A DNA stretch of 64,000 nucleotides from CAYFZO01 sp965211995 (GTDB taxonomy: Bacteria > Pseudomonadota > Gammaproteobacteria > Poriferisulfidales > Oxydemutatoraceae): the NCBI GenBank assembly GCA_965211995.1, contig OZ243040.1:1302001-1366000 (forward strand), read 5' to 3'. The notes beneath the pieces are model-generated. The model was not told the DNA's origin and ran no database searches. It was given only the letters and a program-made list of their open reading frames with translations. Made by a program: the position numbers and the translations under genes. Position 1 is the stretch's first letter, and every line of letters begins with the position of its first letter. Shown in pieces: positions 8,762-17,955 of this stretch.

Positions 8762-8938
8762 TCAATCGTCTATTCCGACCATTTCAAAGTCGCCTTTGGC
8801 GGCGCCGCATTCGGGACACGTCCAATCACCGGGAATGTCCTCCCAGCGCGTGCCCGGCGCGATGCCGTCCTGCGGCGATCCTTGTTCTTCGTCATAGACC
8901 CAACCGCACACGAGACAAACATATTTTTTGGCGGACAT
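8762..8938 (-). CDS. rubA: Rubredoxin
   Basis: 58-residue iron protein. Cys8/Cys11 (CLVCG) and Cys41/Cys44 (CPECG) coordinate a single iron. Between them lie the usual Tyr-Asp loop and GIAPGTRWEDIP. It is a one-electron carrier. It is divergent from thiD across about 70 bases, and the rubredoxin/thiD/thiE neighbourhood is a common gammaproteobacterial arrangement. A longer upstream reading frame exists, but it lacks any rubredoxin similarity and would overlap thiD. Confidence 0.92.
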   Translation of the reverse strand: MSAKKYVCLVCGWVYDEEQGSPQDGIAPGTRWEDIPGDWTCPECGAAKGDFEMVGIDD

Positions 8939-9008
8939 TTCTGCTGGCTGAAACAATGCGCCTGATACTATACGGCAAGCGACGCTATCTTCCCATCTCC
9001 CGGCGTAG

Positions 9009-9785
9009 ATGAAAACACGGCGACCCATCCTGCTTTGCATCGCGGGCTTTGATCCGACCGGCGGCGCAGGCCTGCAAGCCGACGTTGAAACCGCCGCGGC
9101 GCTCGGCGTGCGCGCCGTGTGTGCGCAAACCTGCAACACGGTGCAGGACGGCGCGGGCGCAAAGGCGGTGATGCCGACGGCGACCGCCGCGCTCGCGCGC
9201 CAGATCGAGTGCCTCACCGCCGATTTCGACGTGGCTGCCGTCAAGGCCGGCCTGATCGCCTCGGCGGACAACGCCGGCGTGATCGCCGAAGCCGTCGCGG
9301 CGATCCGCCGCCCGCTCGTCACCGACCCCGTGCTATGCGACGGCACGGGCAGGCCCTTGTGCGGCGACGGCGCGGCGCGGGCGATCCGCGAGCAACTGCT
9401 GCCGCTCACGGCTTGCGCGACGCCGAACCGCGAGGAACTCGCGGCGCTCGCCCCCGCAGCCGCGACGCCTGCCGACGCCGCGCAGGTTTTACTGAACGAG
9501 GGTTGCGGCGCGGTATTCGTAACCGGCGAAAAACAACAGGAGCAGACGCTGCATCACGCATTGTACTTGCCGGACGGCGGGCGCGAGGCGTTCTTCTCAC
9601 CCCAACTGCCCGGCGAGTTTCACGGCAGCGGCTGCACGCTGTCGTGTGCGCTCGCGGCGCATCTCGCACTCGGAAGAACGCTGCGCGAAGCCGTGGCACT
9701 GGCGCTGTCCTTTACCGCGCACGCGCTTGCCAACGCCGAGACGCCGGGGCTTAGCGGGGAACGCCGCTTCCCCAAACGGCTGTGA
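9009..9785 (+). CDS. thiD: Hydroxymethylpyrimidine/phosphomethylpyrimidine kinase
   Basis: 258-residue ribokinase-fold enzyme that phosphorylates HMP and then HMP-P in thiamine diphosphate synthesis. The N-terminus ILLCIAGFDPTGGAGLQAD is the substrate and family signature. The C-terminal FHGSGCTLSCALAA holds the anion hole and catalytic Cys. Its stop overlaps the thiE start (GTGA), so the two steps that make and use HMP-PP are coupled. No TPP riboswitch-like sequence was recognised in the 70-base upstream gap. Confidence 0.93.
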   Translation: MKTRRPILLCIAGFDPTGGAGLQADVETAAALGVRAVCAQTCNTVQDGAGAKAVMPTATAALARQIECLTADFDVAAVKAGLIASADNAGVIAEAVAAIRRPLVTDPVLCDGTGRPLCGDGAARAIREQLLPLTACATPNREELAALAPAAATPADAAQVLLNEGCGAVFVTGEKQQEQTLHHALYLPDGGREAFFSPQLPGEFHGSGCTLSCALAAHLALGRTLREAVALALSFTAHALANAETPGLSGERRFPKRL

Positions 9786-10399
9786 GCCGGCCCGCGCTTC
9801 GCGGCTTGTACCTGATCGCAGGGTCGGGCCTGCCCGTGGACGGGGCCGACGCCTGGTTGCTGCCCGGCGTCGCGCTGGTGCAGTACCGCAACAAACTTGC
9901 GAACAAAACGACGCGGCGGCGGGAAGCCGCGGCACTCGGCGCCCTGTGTCGCGCACGCGGCGTCAGGTTTATCGTCAATGACGACGCCGAACTCGCGGGC
10001 GAGACCGGCGCCGACGGCGTGCATCTCGGCGAAGACGACGCGACGGTTGCACAGGCGCGCCGGGCACTCGGAACGGACGCGGTGATCGGCGTCTCGTGCT
10101 GCAACTCGTTTGAACGCGCGCTGAAAGCGCAACGCGGCGGCGCCGACTACGTTGCGTTCGGCGCAGTGTTCGCCTCCCGCACCAAGCCCGCAGCGGCGAG
10201 GGTCGCGCTCGAAGACCTCGCCGATTACAAGCGGCGGCTGCCGCTGCCGGTGTGCGCGATCGGCGGCGTCACCCGCGACAATCTCGACCGCGTGCTCGCC
10301 ACCGGCGCCGACATGATCGCGGTCAACGCCGACGTCGCCGAGGCACCCGACCCCGCCGGCGCGGTCAAAGATTACCTGGCGCGGATGAAACTGTCGTGA
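9782..10399 (+). CDS. thiE: Thiamine-phosphate synthase
   Basis: 205-residue TIM-barrel enzyme that joins HMP-PP and thiazole phosphate. Recognisable segments are VQYRNK (substrate loop), DGVHLGEDD, YVAFGAVFASRTKP and PVCAIGGVTRDN (phosphate-binding end of the barrel). The start is a GTG overlapping the thiD stop by four bases. Length is normal for the family. Confidence 0.92.
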   Translation: MSRPALRGLYLIAGSGLPVDGADAWLLPGVALVQYRNKLANKTTRRREAAALGALCRARGVRFIVNDDAELAGETGADGVHLGEDDATVAQARRALGTDAVIGVSCCNSFERALKAQRGGADYVAFGAVFASRTKPAAARVALEDLADYKRRLPLPVCAIGGVTRDNLDRVLATGADMIAVNADVAEAPDPAGAVKDYLARMKLS

Positions 10400-10509
10400 G
10401 AGTTGCCGTCGCTTTCCATGCTTGAGGGCAAAGGGTTCTTGTCTTCTTTTGCAAGCACCGCCCGCTAATTTTCATCATCCCGGCCGCCCCTTTCACTTTG
10501 TGCTTCCCG

Positions 10510-10718
10510 CCTTGAACGGGAAACACTCCGGGCGCGCTGATCTCCTTTGCCGGGTCAACGGCGATGACCGGCCGGCACAAGCGGCCGCGCGATGGTGCTT
10601 CGACGTCGGTGATTGATTTTACGGCCAGATCTTCAAACCGCGGAAAACTTTCGTAACCCAGAAACAATTCCCGTGCACGAACTAAACGCCATAGACCACG
10701 ACTCAATATACCGTGCAA
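10510..10718 (-). pseudogene. Remnant resembling a DUF2442-type small protein
   Basis: The 450-base gap after thiE holds a minus-strand segment reading ARELFLGYESFPRFEDLAVK and then a decayed acidic tail. This resembles small proteins with the pattern RELFL..FPWF..A.V..I..VE. An upstream methionine-started stretch (MKGPICLECNAGF, from about 10770) is in another frame. There is no intact reading frame of family length. I see nothing else in 10400-10850. The family assignment is from memory of the pattern and is tentative. Confidence 0.35.
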
Positions 10719-10852
10719 CCGCCGCAGCGTCTAAAAAGCCGGCATTACATTCCAGGCAGATAGGGCCTTTCATGTTAAATCAGCCGGGAGGGATTTGCCC
10801 ACCCACTTCCCATCCGTAGGAGCAACTCTGCGGCGGGTATCCTGCTGTTAGA

Positions 10853-11138
10853 TCACCGGCTGGCGTCGCATATCTTCTTTTCCCACAAGTCGTAGTCGAG
10901 ATCGAACTCAAACGGGGTGACCGTGGCTGCTCCGGGGGGGTCTGTCAAAAATCTTTATGAATGTCTGCACTCTTGTTGACAATGGCAGTTGCGCGCCGTT
11001 GATATTGACATCTGTCCCTATGACGTAAATCACTCCCCTACCGGGAAACTGCTCCCTGATTGCACAGGCAATCGGGCAATAACGGGGGGAACACTTCCTG
11101 CCCCGATTTATGTGTTCTTGAGTGACTTTAATTTTCAT
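10853..11138 (-). pseudogene. Small conserved protein broken at a 7-C run
   Basis: The frame starts MKIKVTQEHINRGRKCSPRY with CPIACAIREQ, a pattern I know from small phage and plasmid-type proteins that end in FEF(D/E)L. As written the frame ends at 10908 after an unrelated tail. Dropping one C from the run at 10934-10940 restores a continuous 94-codon frame ending PFEFDLDYDLWEKKICDASR with a TGA at 10855-10853. So this is either a one-base frameshift, a switchable C tract, or a homopolymer error. Function unknown. Confidence 0.6.
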
Positions 11139-11160
11139 CGTTTACCTCAAAAGCGGCTCG

Positions 11161-11409
11161 TCAGGCAGTAGATTGACACCCTGATTGTTTGAAAACCCTT
11201 TTCCGCGAAGCCGGGTATCTCTCTAACAGACTCTCAGGCCGGATTGGCCGAGGAGAGAAATTGCCGCCACAATTCGGACATACTCCGTGCAACTTTGAGT
11301 CAACGCAATCTTTACAGAATGTACACTCAAAGGTGCAGATCATAGCTTCCGTTGAATGCGGTGGAAGGTCTTTATTGCAACATTCGCAATTCGGTCTGAG
11401 TTCAAGCAT
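11161..11409 (-). CDS. DUF1272 family small Cys-rich protein
   Basis: 82 residues beginning MLELRPNCECCNKDLPP, followed by AMICTFECTFCKDCV and GVCPNCGGNF. The paired CxxC groups suggest a double zinc ribbon. This is the DUF1272 family of short bacterial proteins of unknown function, intact at normal length. An in-frame ATG eight codons upstream is possible; the chosen start matches the usual family N-terminus. No strong ribosome site precedes either start. Confidence 0.8.
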   Translation of the reverse strand: MLELRPNCECCNKDLPPHSTEAMICTFECTFCKDCVDSKLHGVCPNCGGNFSPRPIRPESLLERYPASRKRVFKQSGCQSTA

Positions 11410-11495
11410 TTTTATACCATTACACGGCATCACGTTCGGCTGAACGATGCAATTTTGCCGCGTCTAAGTTGAATCGTTCATTATATGCTGGTGTT

Positions 11496-12320
11496 TCACA
11501 CCGCTCGACCACACACCGCGCGCGCAAGGTCGAGCGCCTGGCGGTGCGCCGCAACGTCGTGCACGCGGAAGATCGAAACACCCGCGAGAAAACCGAGCAC
11601 CGTCGTCGCGCAACCGCCGCCGACGCGCGCGTCGGGCGCGGCGCCTTCACCCGCGCCCAGGCCCGCGATGAAGCGCTTGCGGCTTGCGCCGAGCAACACC
11701 GGGCACCCGATCGCCGCGACCTGCGACAGGTTCGCGAGCAGTGCGAGGTTGTGTTCGAGCGTCTTGCCGAAACCGATGCCGGGGTCGAGCACGATCCGCT
11801 CCCGCGACACGCCGCACGCGCACGCCGCCTCCATGCGCGCGCGCAAAAACGCGCACACTTCGGACACCACGTCGTCGTAGTGCGGGTGATCCTGCATCGT
11901 CGCGGGCTCGCCCTGCAGATGCATCAGGCAGATCGGCACACCGCGCGCGGCGGCCAACTCGAACATCGCGGGATCGTCGCGTCCCGCCGAAACGTCGTTG
12001 ATCATGCCCGCGCCCGCGTCGAGCGCGGCGGCGGCGACTGCGGCCCGCGTCGTGTCAATGCTGAGCAAATGACCGGGCAGCGTTGCCGCAATCGCCGCGA
12101 TCACGTCGAGCACGCGCCGCTTCTGCTCAGCGACCGCCACGCGCTGCGAACCCGGGCGCGTGGACTCACCGCCGACGTCAATGATGCCCGCGCCCTCGCG
12201 AGCCATCGTCGTCGCCCGGTGCAGCGCCGCGTCGGGATCGGCGTAGCGGCCGCCGTCGGAAAAACTGTCGGGCGTCAGGTTCAGGATCCCCATCAGGGCC
12301 GGTTCGGAGAAGTCGTGCAT
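11496..12320 (-). CDS. folP: Dihydropteroate synthase
   Basis: 274-residue TIM-barrel enzyme condensing p-aminobenzoate with the pterin pyrophosphate in folate synthesis. Signatures: MGILNLTPDSFSDGG, IIDVGGESTRPG, SIDTT, NDVSAG, DPGIGFGKT, and GASRKRF near the C-terminus. A TTG six codons upstream is an alternative start, but the ATG at 12320 matches the family. In many gammaproteobacteria folP neighbours ftsH and glmM; here its neighbour is an exported beta-lactamase-fold gene, and the junction between them is duplicated. Confidence 0.93.
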   Translation of the reverse strand: MHDFSEPALMGILNLTPDSFSDGGRYADPDAALHRATTMAREGAGIIDVGGESTRPGSQRVAVAEQKRRVLDVIAAIAATLPGHLLSIDTTRAAVAAAALDAGAGMINDVSAGRDDPAMFELAAARGVPICLMHLQGEPATMQDHPHYDDVVSEVCAFLRARMEAACACGVSRERIVLDPGIGFGKTLEHNLALLANLSQVAAIGCPVLLGASRKRFIAGLGAGEGAAPDARVGGGCATTVLGFLAGVSIFRVHDVAAHRQALDLARAVCGRAV

Positions 12321-12495
12321 TGTTACGGCCGGGAGCAACGGCGAATCATCCCACCTGCGTCGAACGTCATCAGATCACGCCCGTCAGGGCCGGCTCGGAA
12401 AAGCCGCGCCTTTTCATGCCGGTTCCACGCCGGTTTCATTGGCGGGAGTAACGGCGAATCATCTCGCCTACGTCGAACGCCATCAGATCGCGCCC
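12293..12495. repeat. Tandem duplication of the MBL-3'/folP-5' junction
   Basis: 12293-12382 and 12384-12495 are diverged copies of one unit. The first contains the real folP start plus a relic of the MBL gene end, still reading GRDLMTFDAGGMIRRCSRP and stop. The second contains a relic of the folP start (SEPAL) joined to the real MBL end, GRDLMAFDVGEMIRRYSRQ. Both parent genes remain intact. The joined relic is out of phase here. Confidence 0.75.
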
Positions 12496-13377
12496 GATGA
12501 CGACTTCGGTTTTATGCCCGCGCGACGCCGCCGCGAGCAATTCGTTGCCGTCCACGCCAAACACCACCAGATGCGTCAGCACCGCCGTGCGCGGCGCCGC
12601 TTCGGTCAGCACCCGTGCCAACTCCTCAGGCGCCGTATGGTACGCGAGCACTTTCCCAAGCCGCGGATTGCGCGTGCGCCAATGATCGGAAGCGGCGGCG
12701 ATTTCGTGGATCAACAGATCGGCGCCGCGCGCGTGCCTGACCAAGCCTTGCGAGTAGCGCGTGTCGCCCGAAATCACCACCGAACGCCCGCCGTAGTCCA
12801 CGCGGTAACCCCACGCCGGCTTGAACGCACCGTGGTCAACGCGAAACGCGGTGACGCTGAGGCCGCCGGATTGATGCACGACCCCCTGCGCCAACGGGTG
12901 CGCGTGATAGCGAATCCCCTGCGGCGACAAACCGGTGTAGGCGAGACGCGCTTCGATGTCGGCCGCGTACGCGCCGGCGAGATGTTCGAGATGTGCGCCG
13001 ATGCCCGCAGGCCCCCACACTTCAAGCGCCACATCGCGTTGAAACACCCAGCCCGACATCAACAGATCCGGCAAGCCGACCAGGTGATCGTAATGCAGGT
13101 GCGTGATGAACAACTTGTTGACTTCATCAAACGGCACGTGCAGTTGATAAATGCGCTGCGCCACGCCGCGGCCCGCGTCGAACAGCAGTTTCTGAGACCC
13201 CGCCTCGACCAGCACCGCCGGGCCGAAGCGCTCGATCTGCGGTGCCGGCGTGCCGGTGCCGAGCAGGGTCACGACCAGCACCTCGGCGCGCAACGGCGAG
13301 GCCGCCGCCGCCACGAGCAACGCCGCCAGCGCCGCCGCTGAGCACGGCCGCCGCAGCCGCCGCCCCGCGGCGCTCAT
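12436..13377 (-). CDS. Exported metallo-beta-lactamase-fold hydrolase (RNase Z-like)
   Basis: 313 residues with a signal peptide (Arg-rich start, hydrophobic AALAALLVAAAA, AEV cut region near 31-33). The MBL core shows HLHYDHLVGLPD as metal motif, SGDTRYSQGL, IHEIAA and a late His in AVLTHLVVFG. The layout resembles the RNase Z/arylsulfatase branch, but secretion argues against tRNA processing. The start at 13377 overlaps the lepA stop by four bases; the open frame upstream of it only shadows lepA. Substrate unknown. Confidence 0.8.
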   Translation of the reverse strand: MSAAGRRLRRPCSAAALAALLVAAAASPLRAEVLVVTLLGTGTPAPQIERFGPAVLVEAGSQKLLFDAGRGVAQRIYQLHVPFDEVNKLFITHLHYDHLVGLPDLLMSGWVFQRDVALEVWGPAGIGAHLEHLAGAYAADIEARLAYTGLSPQGIRYHAHPLAQGVVHQSGGLSVTAFRVDHGAFKPAWGYRVDYGGRSVVISGDTRYSQGLVRHARGADLLIHEIAAASDHWRTRNPRLGKVLAYHTAPEELARVLTEAAPRTAVLTHLVVFGVDGNELLAAASRGHKTEVVIGRDLMAFDVGEMIRRYSRQ

Positions 13378-15170
13378 CGTTTCACCGTCAGCGCCGCGAG
13401 AAACGCTTCCTGCGGCACTTCGACCTTGCCGATCTGCTTCATGCGCTTCTTCCCCGCTTTTTGCTTCTCGAGCAGTTTGCGCTTGCGCGTGACGTCGCCG
13501 CCGTAGCATTTCGCGGTGACGTTCTTGCGCAGCGCCTTGACCGTCGCGCGCGCGATGATCTTGGACCCGAGCGCGGCCTGCACCGCGACGTCGAACATCT
13601 GACGCGGGATCAACTCCTGCATCTTGTCAACCAGCGCGCGCCCGAGCGCCTGCGCGTTCCGCCGGTGCACGATCACCGACAGGGCGTCAACCCGGTCGCC
13701 GTTGATCAGGACGTCGAGTTTGTCGAGCGTCGCCGGCTGATGCCCGGTCACCTGATAGTCAAACGACGCGTAGCCGCGGGTCGCCGACTTCAGGCGGTCG
13801 AAAAAATCAACCACGATCTCGCCGAGCGGTATCTCGAACTCGACCGCCGCGTGCTTGCCCGCGTATTGCAGCCGCTTCTGCACGCCGCGTTTTTCGATGC
13901 ACAGCCCGATCACGGCACCGACGTAGTCGGGCGGGGTCAGCATCGAGACACAGGCGACGGGCTCGAGTATCTCCTCGATTTCATTCGGCGGCGGCAACTG
14001 CGCCGGGTTGTGCACTTCCATCGCGGCGCCGCCTTTGGTGATCACTTTGTAGGTCACGGTCGGCGCGGTGACGACGATCTCAAGTTGGTATTCGCGCTCG
14101 AGGCGCTCCTGCACGATCTCCATGTGCAGCATGCCGAGAAAGCCGCAGCGAAAGCCACAGCCGAGCGCGACCGAGGTCTCGGGTTCATACGCCAAAGATG
14201 CGTCGTTGAGGCTGAGTTTGTCGAGCGCGTCGCGCAACAGCCTGTAGTCGTCGGTGCGCGCCGGAAAGAAGCCCGCGAACACGCGCGGCTTGACCTGCTT
14301 GAATCCCGGCAACGCGACCGCGGCCGGGCGTGCGGCGGCGCTGAGCGTGTCGCCGACCCGCGCCGCGTGCAGGTTCTTGATGCCGGCGATAACGAAGCCG
14401 ACCTCGCCGGCTTCGAGGCGGTCGCGCTCGACGCGCTCAGGCGTGAACACGCCGAGGGTCTCGACCTGATGCACTTTGCCGGTCGCCATGAACACCACCC
14501 GGTCTTTCCGGTGCAAGCGTCCGTCAATCAATCTGACCAAAGACACCACGCCAACGTAACTGTCAAACCACGAATCCACGATCAGCGCTTTCACCGGGCG
14601 CGCGGGGTCGCCCGTCGGCGGCGGTACCCGCAACACCAGTTCGCGCAGCAGCCTCGCAACCCCCGCGCCGGTCTTGGCGCTGACCGCGACCGCCGCCGAC
14701 GCGTCTATGCCGATGATGTCCTCGATCTCACGCTTGACGCGCTCAGGGTCGGCGGCCGGCAGATCTATCTTGTTCAGCACCGGCAGCACCTCGAGACCTT
14801 GCTCGATTGCGGTGTAACAGTTCGCGATGCTTTGCGCCTCGACCCCCTGCGACGCATCCACCACGAGCAGCGCGCCTTCGCAGGCCGCCAGCGAACGGGA
14901 AACCTCGTAGCCGAAGTCCACGTGCCCGGGCGTGTCTATCAGGTGCAGCGCGTAAGCGCGCCCGTCGGCGCCGCGGTAGTCGAGCGCGACCGACTGCGCC
15001 TTGATCGTGATCCCGCGCTCGCGTTCGATCTCCATCGAGTCGAGCACCTGCGCGGCCATCTTGCGCTCACTCAAGCCGCCGCAGGTTTGGATGAAGCGGT
15101 CGGCGAGCGTGGACTTGCCGTGATCGATGTGCGCGATAATGGAAAAGTTGCGTATGCGGTCGAGCGTCAT
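13374..15170 (-). CDS. lepA: Elongation factor 4 (LepA)
   Basis: 598-residue ribosome-associated GTPase. G motifs: AHIDHGKSTLADRF, DTPGHVDF and NKIDLPAADP. The C-terminal LepA-specific domain ends GKKRMKQIGKVEVPQEAFLAAL. Length is standard. The downstream partner in most gammaproteobacteria is lepB (signal peptidase); here an MBL gene overlaps the stop instead. It follows mucD on the same strand after a 46-base gap. Confidence 0.96.
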   Translation of the reverse strand: MTLDRIRNFSIIAHIDHGKSTLADRFIQTCGGLSERKMAAQVLDSMEIERERGITIKAQSVALDYRGADGRAYALHLIDTPGHVDFGYEVSRSLAACEGALLVVDASQGVEAQSIANCYTAIEQGLEVLPVLNKIDLPAADPERVKREIEDIIGIDASAAVAVSAKTGAGVARLLRELVLRVPPPTGDPARPVKALIVDSWFDSYVGVVSLVRLIDGRLHRKDRVVFMATGKVHQVETLGVFTPERVERDRLEAGEVGFVIAGIKNLHAARVGDTLSAAARPAAVALPGFKQVKPRVFAGFFPARTDDYRLLRDALDKLSLNDASLAYEPETSVALGCGFRCGFLGMLHMEIVQERLEREYQLEIVVTAPTVTYKVITKGGAAMEVHNPAQLPPPNEIEEILEPVACVSMLTPPDYVGAVIGLCIEKRGVQKRLQYAGKHAAVEFEIPLGEIVVDFFDRLKSATRGYASFDYQVTGHQPATLDKLDVLINGDRVDALSVIVHRRNAQALGRALVDKMQELIPRQMFDVAVQAALGSKIIARATVKALRKNVTAKCYGGDVTRKRKLLEKQKAGKKRMKQIGKVEVPQEAFLAALTVKR

Positions 15171-15216
15171 GTTGCGTCTGCGGCGGATGCGCCGCGCGGC
15201 CTTGCCGGACGCGGGC

Positions 15217-16617
15217 TTATTCCTCGCTGGGGATCCTCAGCGCCAGAAACCGGGTCCTATCATCGCGCATGATCAGCAGCGTGATGAACTGGTCGCGCTG
15301 CAATTTCGGGAGCAGCGCACGAAACTCGTCCAAGTCGTCAAAGCGTTGATTGTCCACCGCCAGCAGCAGGTCGCCTGTGGCCACGCCGGCTCTTTCGGCG
15401 GGCCCGGGCGACACCCGCGTCACCCGGACCGCGCCGTCCTTGATCCCGAGGTCCTCGCGTTCCGCCGGACTCAGGTTGGCGAGCACCAGTCCCAGCACTT
15501 CGTGCTCGCCGCCGCGGACGCCGTCCGGCTTCATGCTCTCAGGCAGCCTGCCGACCGTCACCTCGACCTCGAGCGAGGCGCCGTCCCTGAGCACTTTGAC
15601 CTTAACCCGCCTGCCGACTTCGGTCTGCCCGACCATCGGCGGCAAACCGCCTGCGCTGTCAACCTCGCGGCCGTCAAACTCGAGTATTACGTCGCCGACC
15701 TCAATGCCGCTTTTCTCCGCCGGACTGTCCTCCATGATCCCCGAGATCAACGCCCCCTGCGGCTTGTCCATACCGAACGATTCGGACAATTCGCGCGTGA
15801 CTTCCTGAATGTAAACGCCAAACCAGCCGCGTGTGACTTCGCCTCCCGCTTGCAACTGGCGCACGACGTGCATCGCGACCTCGATCGGGATCGCGAAGGA
15901 CACGCCCATGAAACCGCCGGTGTGACTGTAGATCTGCGAATTGATGCCGACAACCTTGCCGTCGAGGTCGAACAGCGGCCCGCCCGAGTTGCCCGGGTTC
16001 ACCGCGACATCGGTCTGAATGAACGGCACGTAGTTCTCGGACGGCAGACTGCGTCCCAACGCGCTGACGATGCCCGCGGTGACCGAGTATTCAAAGCCGA
16101 ACGGCGAGCCAATCGCGACCACCCACTGCCCCGGCTTCAGGTCCTCCGAGGAGCCGAGGCCGACGATCGGCAGGTCTTTCGCCTCGACCTTGAGCAGGGC
16201 GATGTCGGTCTGCCTGTCGGTGCCGATCACCTCGGCGGCGAGTTCGCGGCGGTCGTTGAGCCTGACGATGATCTCCTCGGCGTCCTTGACCACGTGGTAG
16301 TTGGTGATGACGAACCCGTCGCGCGAGATCACGAATCCCGACCCCAGCGAACGCGGGTCGCGCGGCATCTCCGGCGCGCCGTGCCTGCCGAAAAAATCTT
16401 CGAAGAACTCAAACCACGGGCTGTCCTCCGGGATCGGCAGCGGCGGCCGCCCGTCGCGCGGTTTGCCGCCCGCACGCTGGCGCGTGGTGCTGACGTTGAC
16501 GACGGCGCCCGCCGACGCCTCGACCAGAGCCGAGAAATCAGGCAATCCCACCGGCGCCGCGTGCGCGACGGTCAGCGCAAAGACACACACAAGCGGCAAC
16601 GCGCGAAACTTCACCAC
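15217..16617 (-). CDS. mucD: Periplasmic Do-type serine endoprotease (MucD/DegP)
   Basis: 466 residues: signal peptide (PLVCVFALTVAHA), trypsin-like domain with His in VITNYHVV, Asp in QTDIALLK and Ser in NPGNSGGPL, then two PDZ domains (about 265-350 and 370-455). It degrades or refolds envelope proteins. Start is a GTG with GGAG five bases upstream; an adjacent GTG is equally possible. In Pseudomonas the order is nadB then algU-mucABCD-lepA. Here the mucD-lepA end and nadB are kept but the sigma-factor genes between them are not. Confidence 0.9.
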   Translation of the reverse strand: MVKFRALPLVCVFALTVAHAAPVGLPDFSALVEASAGAVVNVSTTRQRAGGKPRDGRPPLPIPEDSPWFEFFEDFFGRHGAPEMPRDPRSLGSGFVISRDGFVITNYHVVKDAEEIIVRLNDRRELAAEVIGTDRQTDIALLKVEAKDLPIVGLGSSEDLKPGQWVVAIGSPFGFEYSVTAGIVSALGRSLPSENYVPFIQTDVAVNPGNSGGPLFDLDGKVVGINSQIYSHTGGFMGVSFAIPIEVAMHVVRQLQAGGEVTRGWFGVYIQEVTRELSESFGMDKPQGALISGIMEDSPAEKSGIEVGDVILEFDGREVDSAGGLPPMVGQTEVGRRVKVKVLRDGASLEVEVTVGRLPESMKPDGVRGGEHEVLGLVLANLSPAEREDLGIKDGAVRVTRVSPGPAERAGVATGDLLLAVDNQRFDDLDEFRALLPKLQRDQFITLLIMRDDRTRFLALRIPSEE

Positions 16618-16743
16618 CGCAACTCCAACCCCCTTGAAACAACGGGGCGCGGCGGCAAACCGCCCGTGCGCCGCCGCTGCACCGTTAAACGTCTGAACCC
16701 CATAAACGGTCTATGATAGCAAACAACGCGCGGAATGAACCGT

Positions 16744-17868
16744 TCACGGCGGCGCGACTTTCAGCCCCCGCCGATGCTCTTGTGCTTGTGCAAGAAACTC
16801 CCGCAATGCCCCGGCGGTCGCGCCGGCGACCGGAGCATAACCCCCGGAGGTGCAGTGACCATCCAAGCGAAAAGGAAACAGGTCGAGCGGGTCCGGGGTA
16901 TTGATGAAAACCTCCTGCACGTCCGCGACGGGAATACCCGGGTTTTCCACCCACTCGAGAACCGCCCCGCGGCTTAGGCAACCATCGTCTTTTTTAAGCG
17001 CATCTCTCTCCCGGGCGGGGAGGCAAACAAAGTATAAAGGCCCGCTCCAACTTTCGACTTCGGAGCTTGCCGCCACCGAATGGCCTTGAATTCAGAGCGC
17101 CGTTTTGCAGGCGCTATCCTTTCAGGGGCTTTCAATCTCCGCTGCGAGGCCCTCAGTGTGCCCCTCAACTTTGTCAGTCCCGCCGCCTTGAGAACAAGGT
17201 CTCCAATGCGTTTCCCCGGATCACCGCCGCCTATGCGCTGCGCACGAAAATCATACGCTGCATGGTGCCCGCCGCTTTCAGATTGGAACGTGCGCAAACC
17301 CCGGCGGCGCCCCGGCAGACAGCCGTCGAACAAACCGCGCCGGATCTCTCGCTTCAGATCCTGAAAATCATTGTCCTCGTAGTAAACCCAAAACGGCTTG
17401 GCTTAAGCGGCGGCGCGTACCCCATCAACGTCGCGAGTTCCCGTAACGGCCCGGTTCCCCTCTGCCCCGGGCCAAACACCCCGAAACCTTGCTCGCGCAA
17501 CTTGGCGGCAATGCTGTTTTCGGCTTTCACACAATCTCAGAAAACAGATAAATCCCCGACCAATGCCGCGTCCAATCCCTCGCGGTGCGACCCCGGCGAA
17601 TTGTGCAAGCCCTGCTCGTCCGGGTAATACCCTCATGGAGATCCCGTGAGACAGCAGGCACTTAGGCCCCGGCTCTTCTCGCCCAACAGGGGGGCCTCCT
17701 GAAACTCAAGAATTTGCGCAACGCGGGCGCCGCAACCGCGGTGGCCGCCAGTCTTAAAAAGACCACCCCCCACACGCCGGACGCAATCCGGCACGGCGGC
17801 GCCGAAAAAGGCCGCCGCCAACAGTCCGAACGCCACGTTCGCCGCAAGAATCTTCGACCGGGTTTTCA
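16744..17868 (-). pseudogene. Decayed SGNH/GDSL-type hydrolase
   Basis: Pieces of one protein lie in order in different frames: a hydrophobic start (ILAANVAFGLLAAAFFGAAV), GLHNSPGSHREGLDAALVGD (Ser-block region), GTGPLRELATLMGYAPPLKP, FWVYYEDNDFQDLKREIRR, and a C-terminal 110-codon stretch with GPLYFVCLPARER, VLEWVENPGIPV and LFPFRLDGHCTSGGY. The last contains the Asp/His end of the SGNH triad. This is the order seen in membrane-anchored SGNH hydrolases of polysaccharide loci. Several frameshifts make it non-functional. It fills the gap where algU-mucAB would be expected. Confidence 0.75.
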
Positions 17869-17942
17869 CTTTTAAGAAAGAACTCGCTGAGTTCAATAAT
17901 AGCGGGGATTGCGGAACTGCACGGCTATTCAAGACGCCGCGA

Positions 17943-17948
17943 TACAAT
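17943..17948 (+). promoter_or_regulatory. -10 element of nadB
   Basis: TACAAT ends seven bases before the nadB ATG, so a normal start point would fall at or next to the A of the ATG. No convincing -35 hexamer is present at the usual spacing, and there is no ribosome binding sequence. It is consistent with a leaderless transcript. Confidence 0.4.
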
Positions 17949-17955
17949 CCCCGCC

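Noticed and set aside
8939..9008. TPP riboswitch upstream of thiD
   Set aside because: The 70-base gap is too short for the whole aptamer and lacks the conserved CTGAGA segment.
13242..15272. Very long open frame antisense to lepA
   Set aside because: It mirrors lepA codon structure in GC-rich DNA, gives a His/Arg-rich peptide with no family pattern, and lepA on the other strand is certain.
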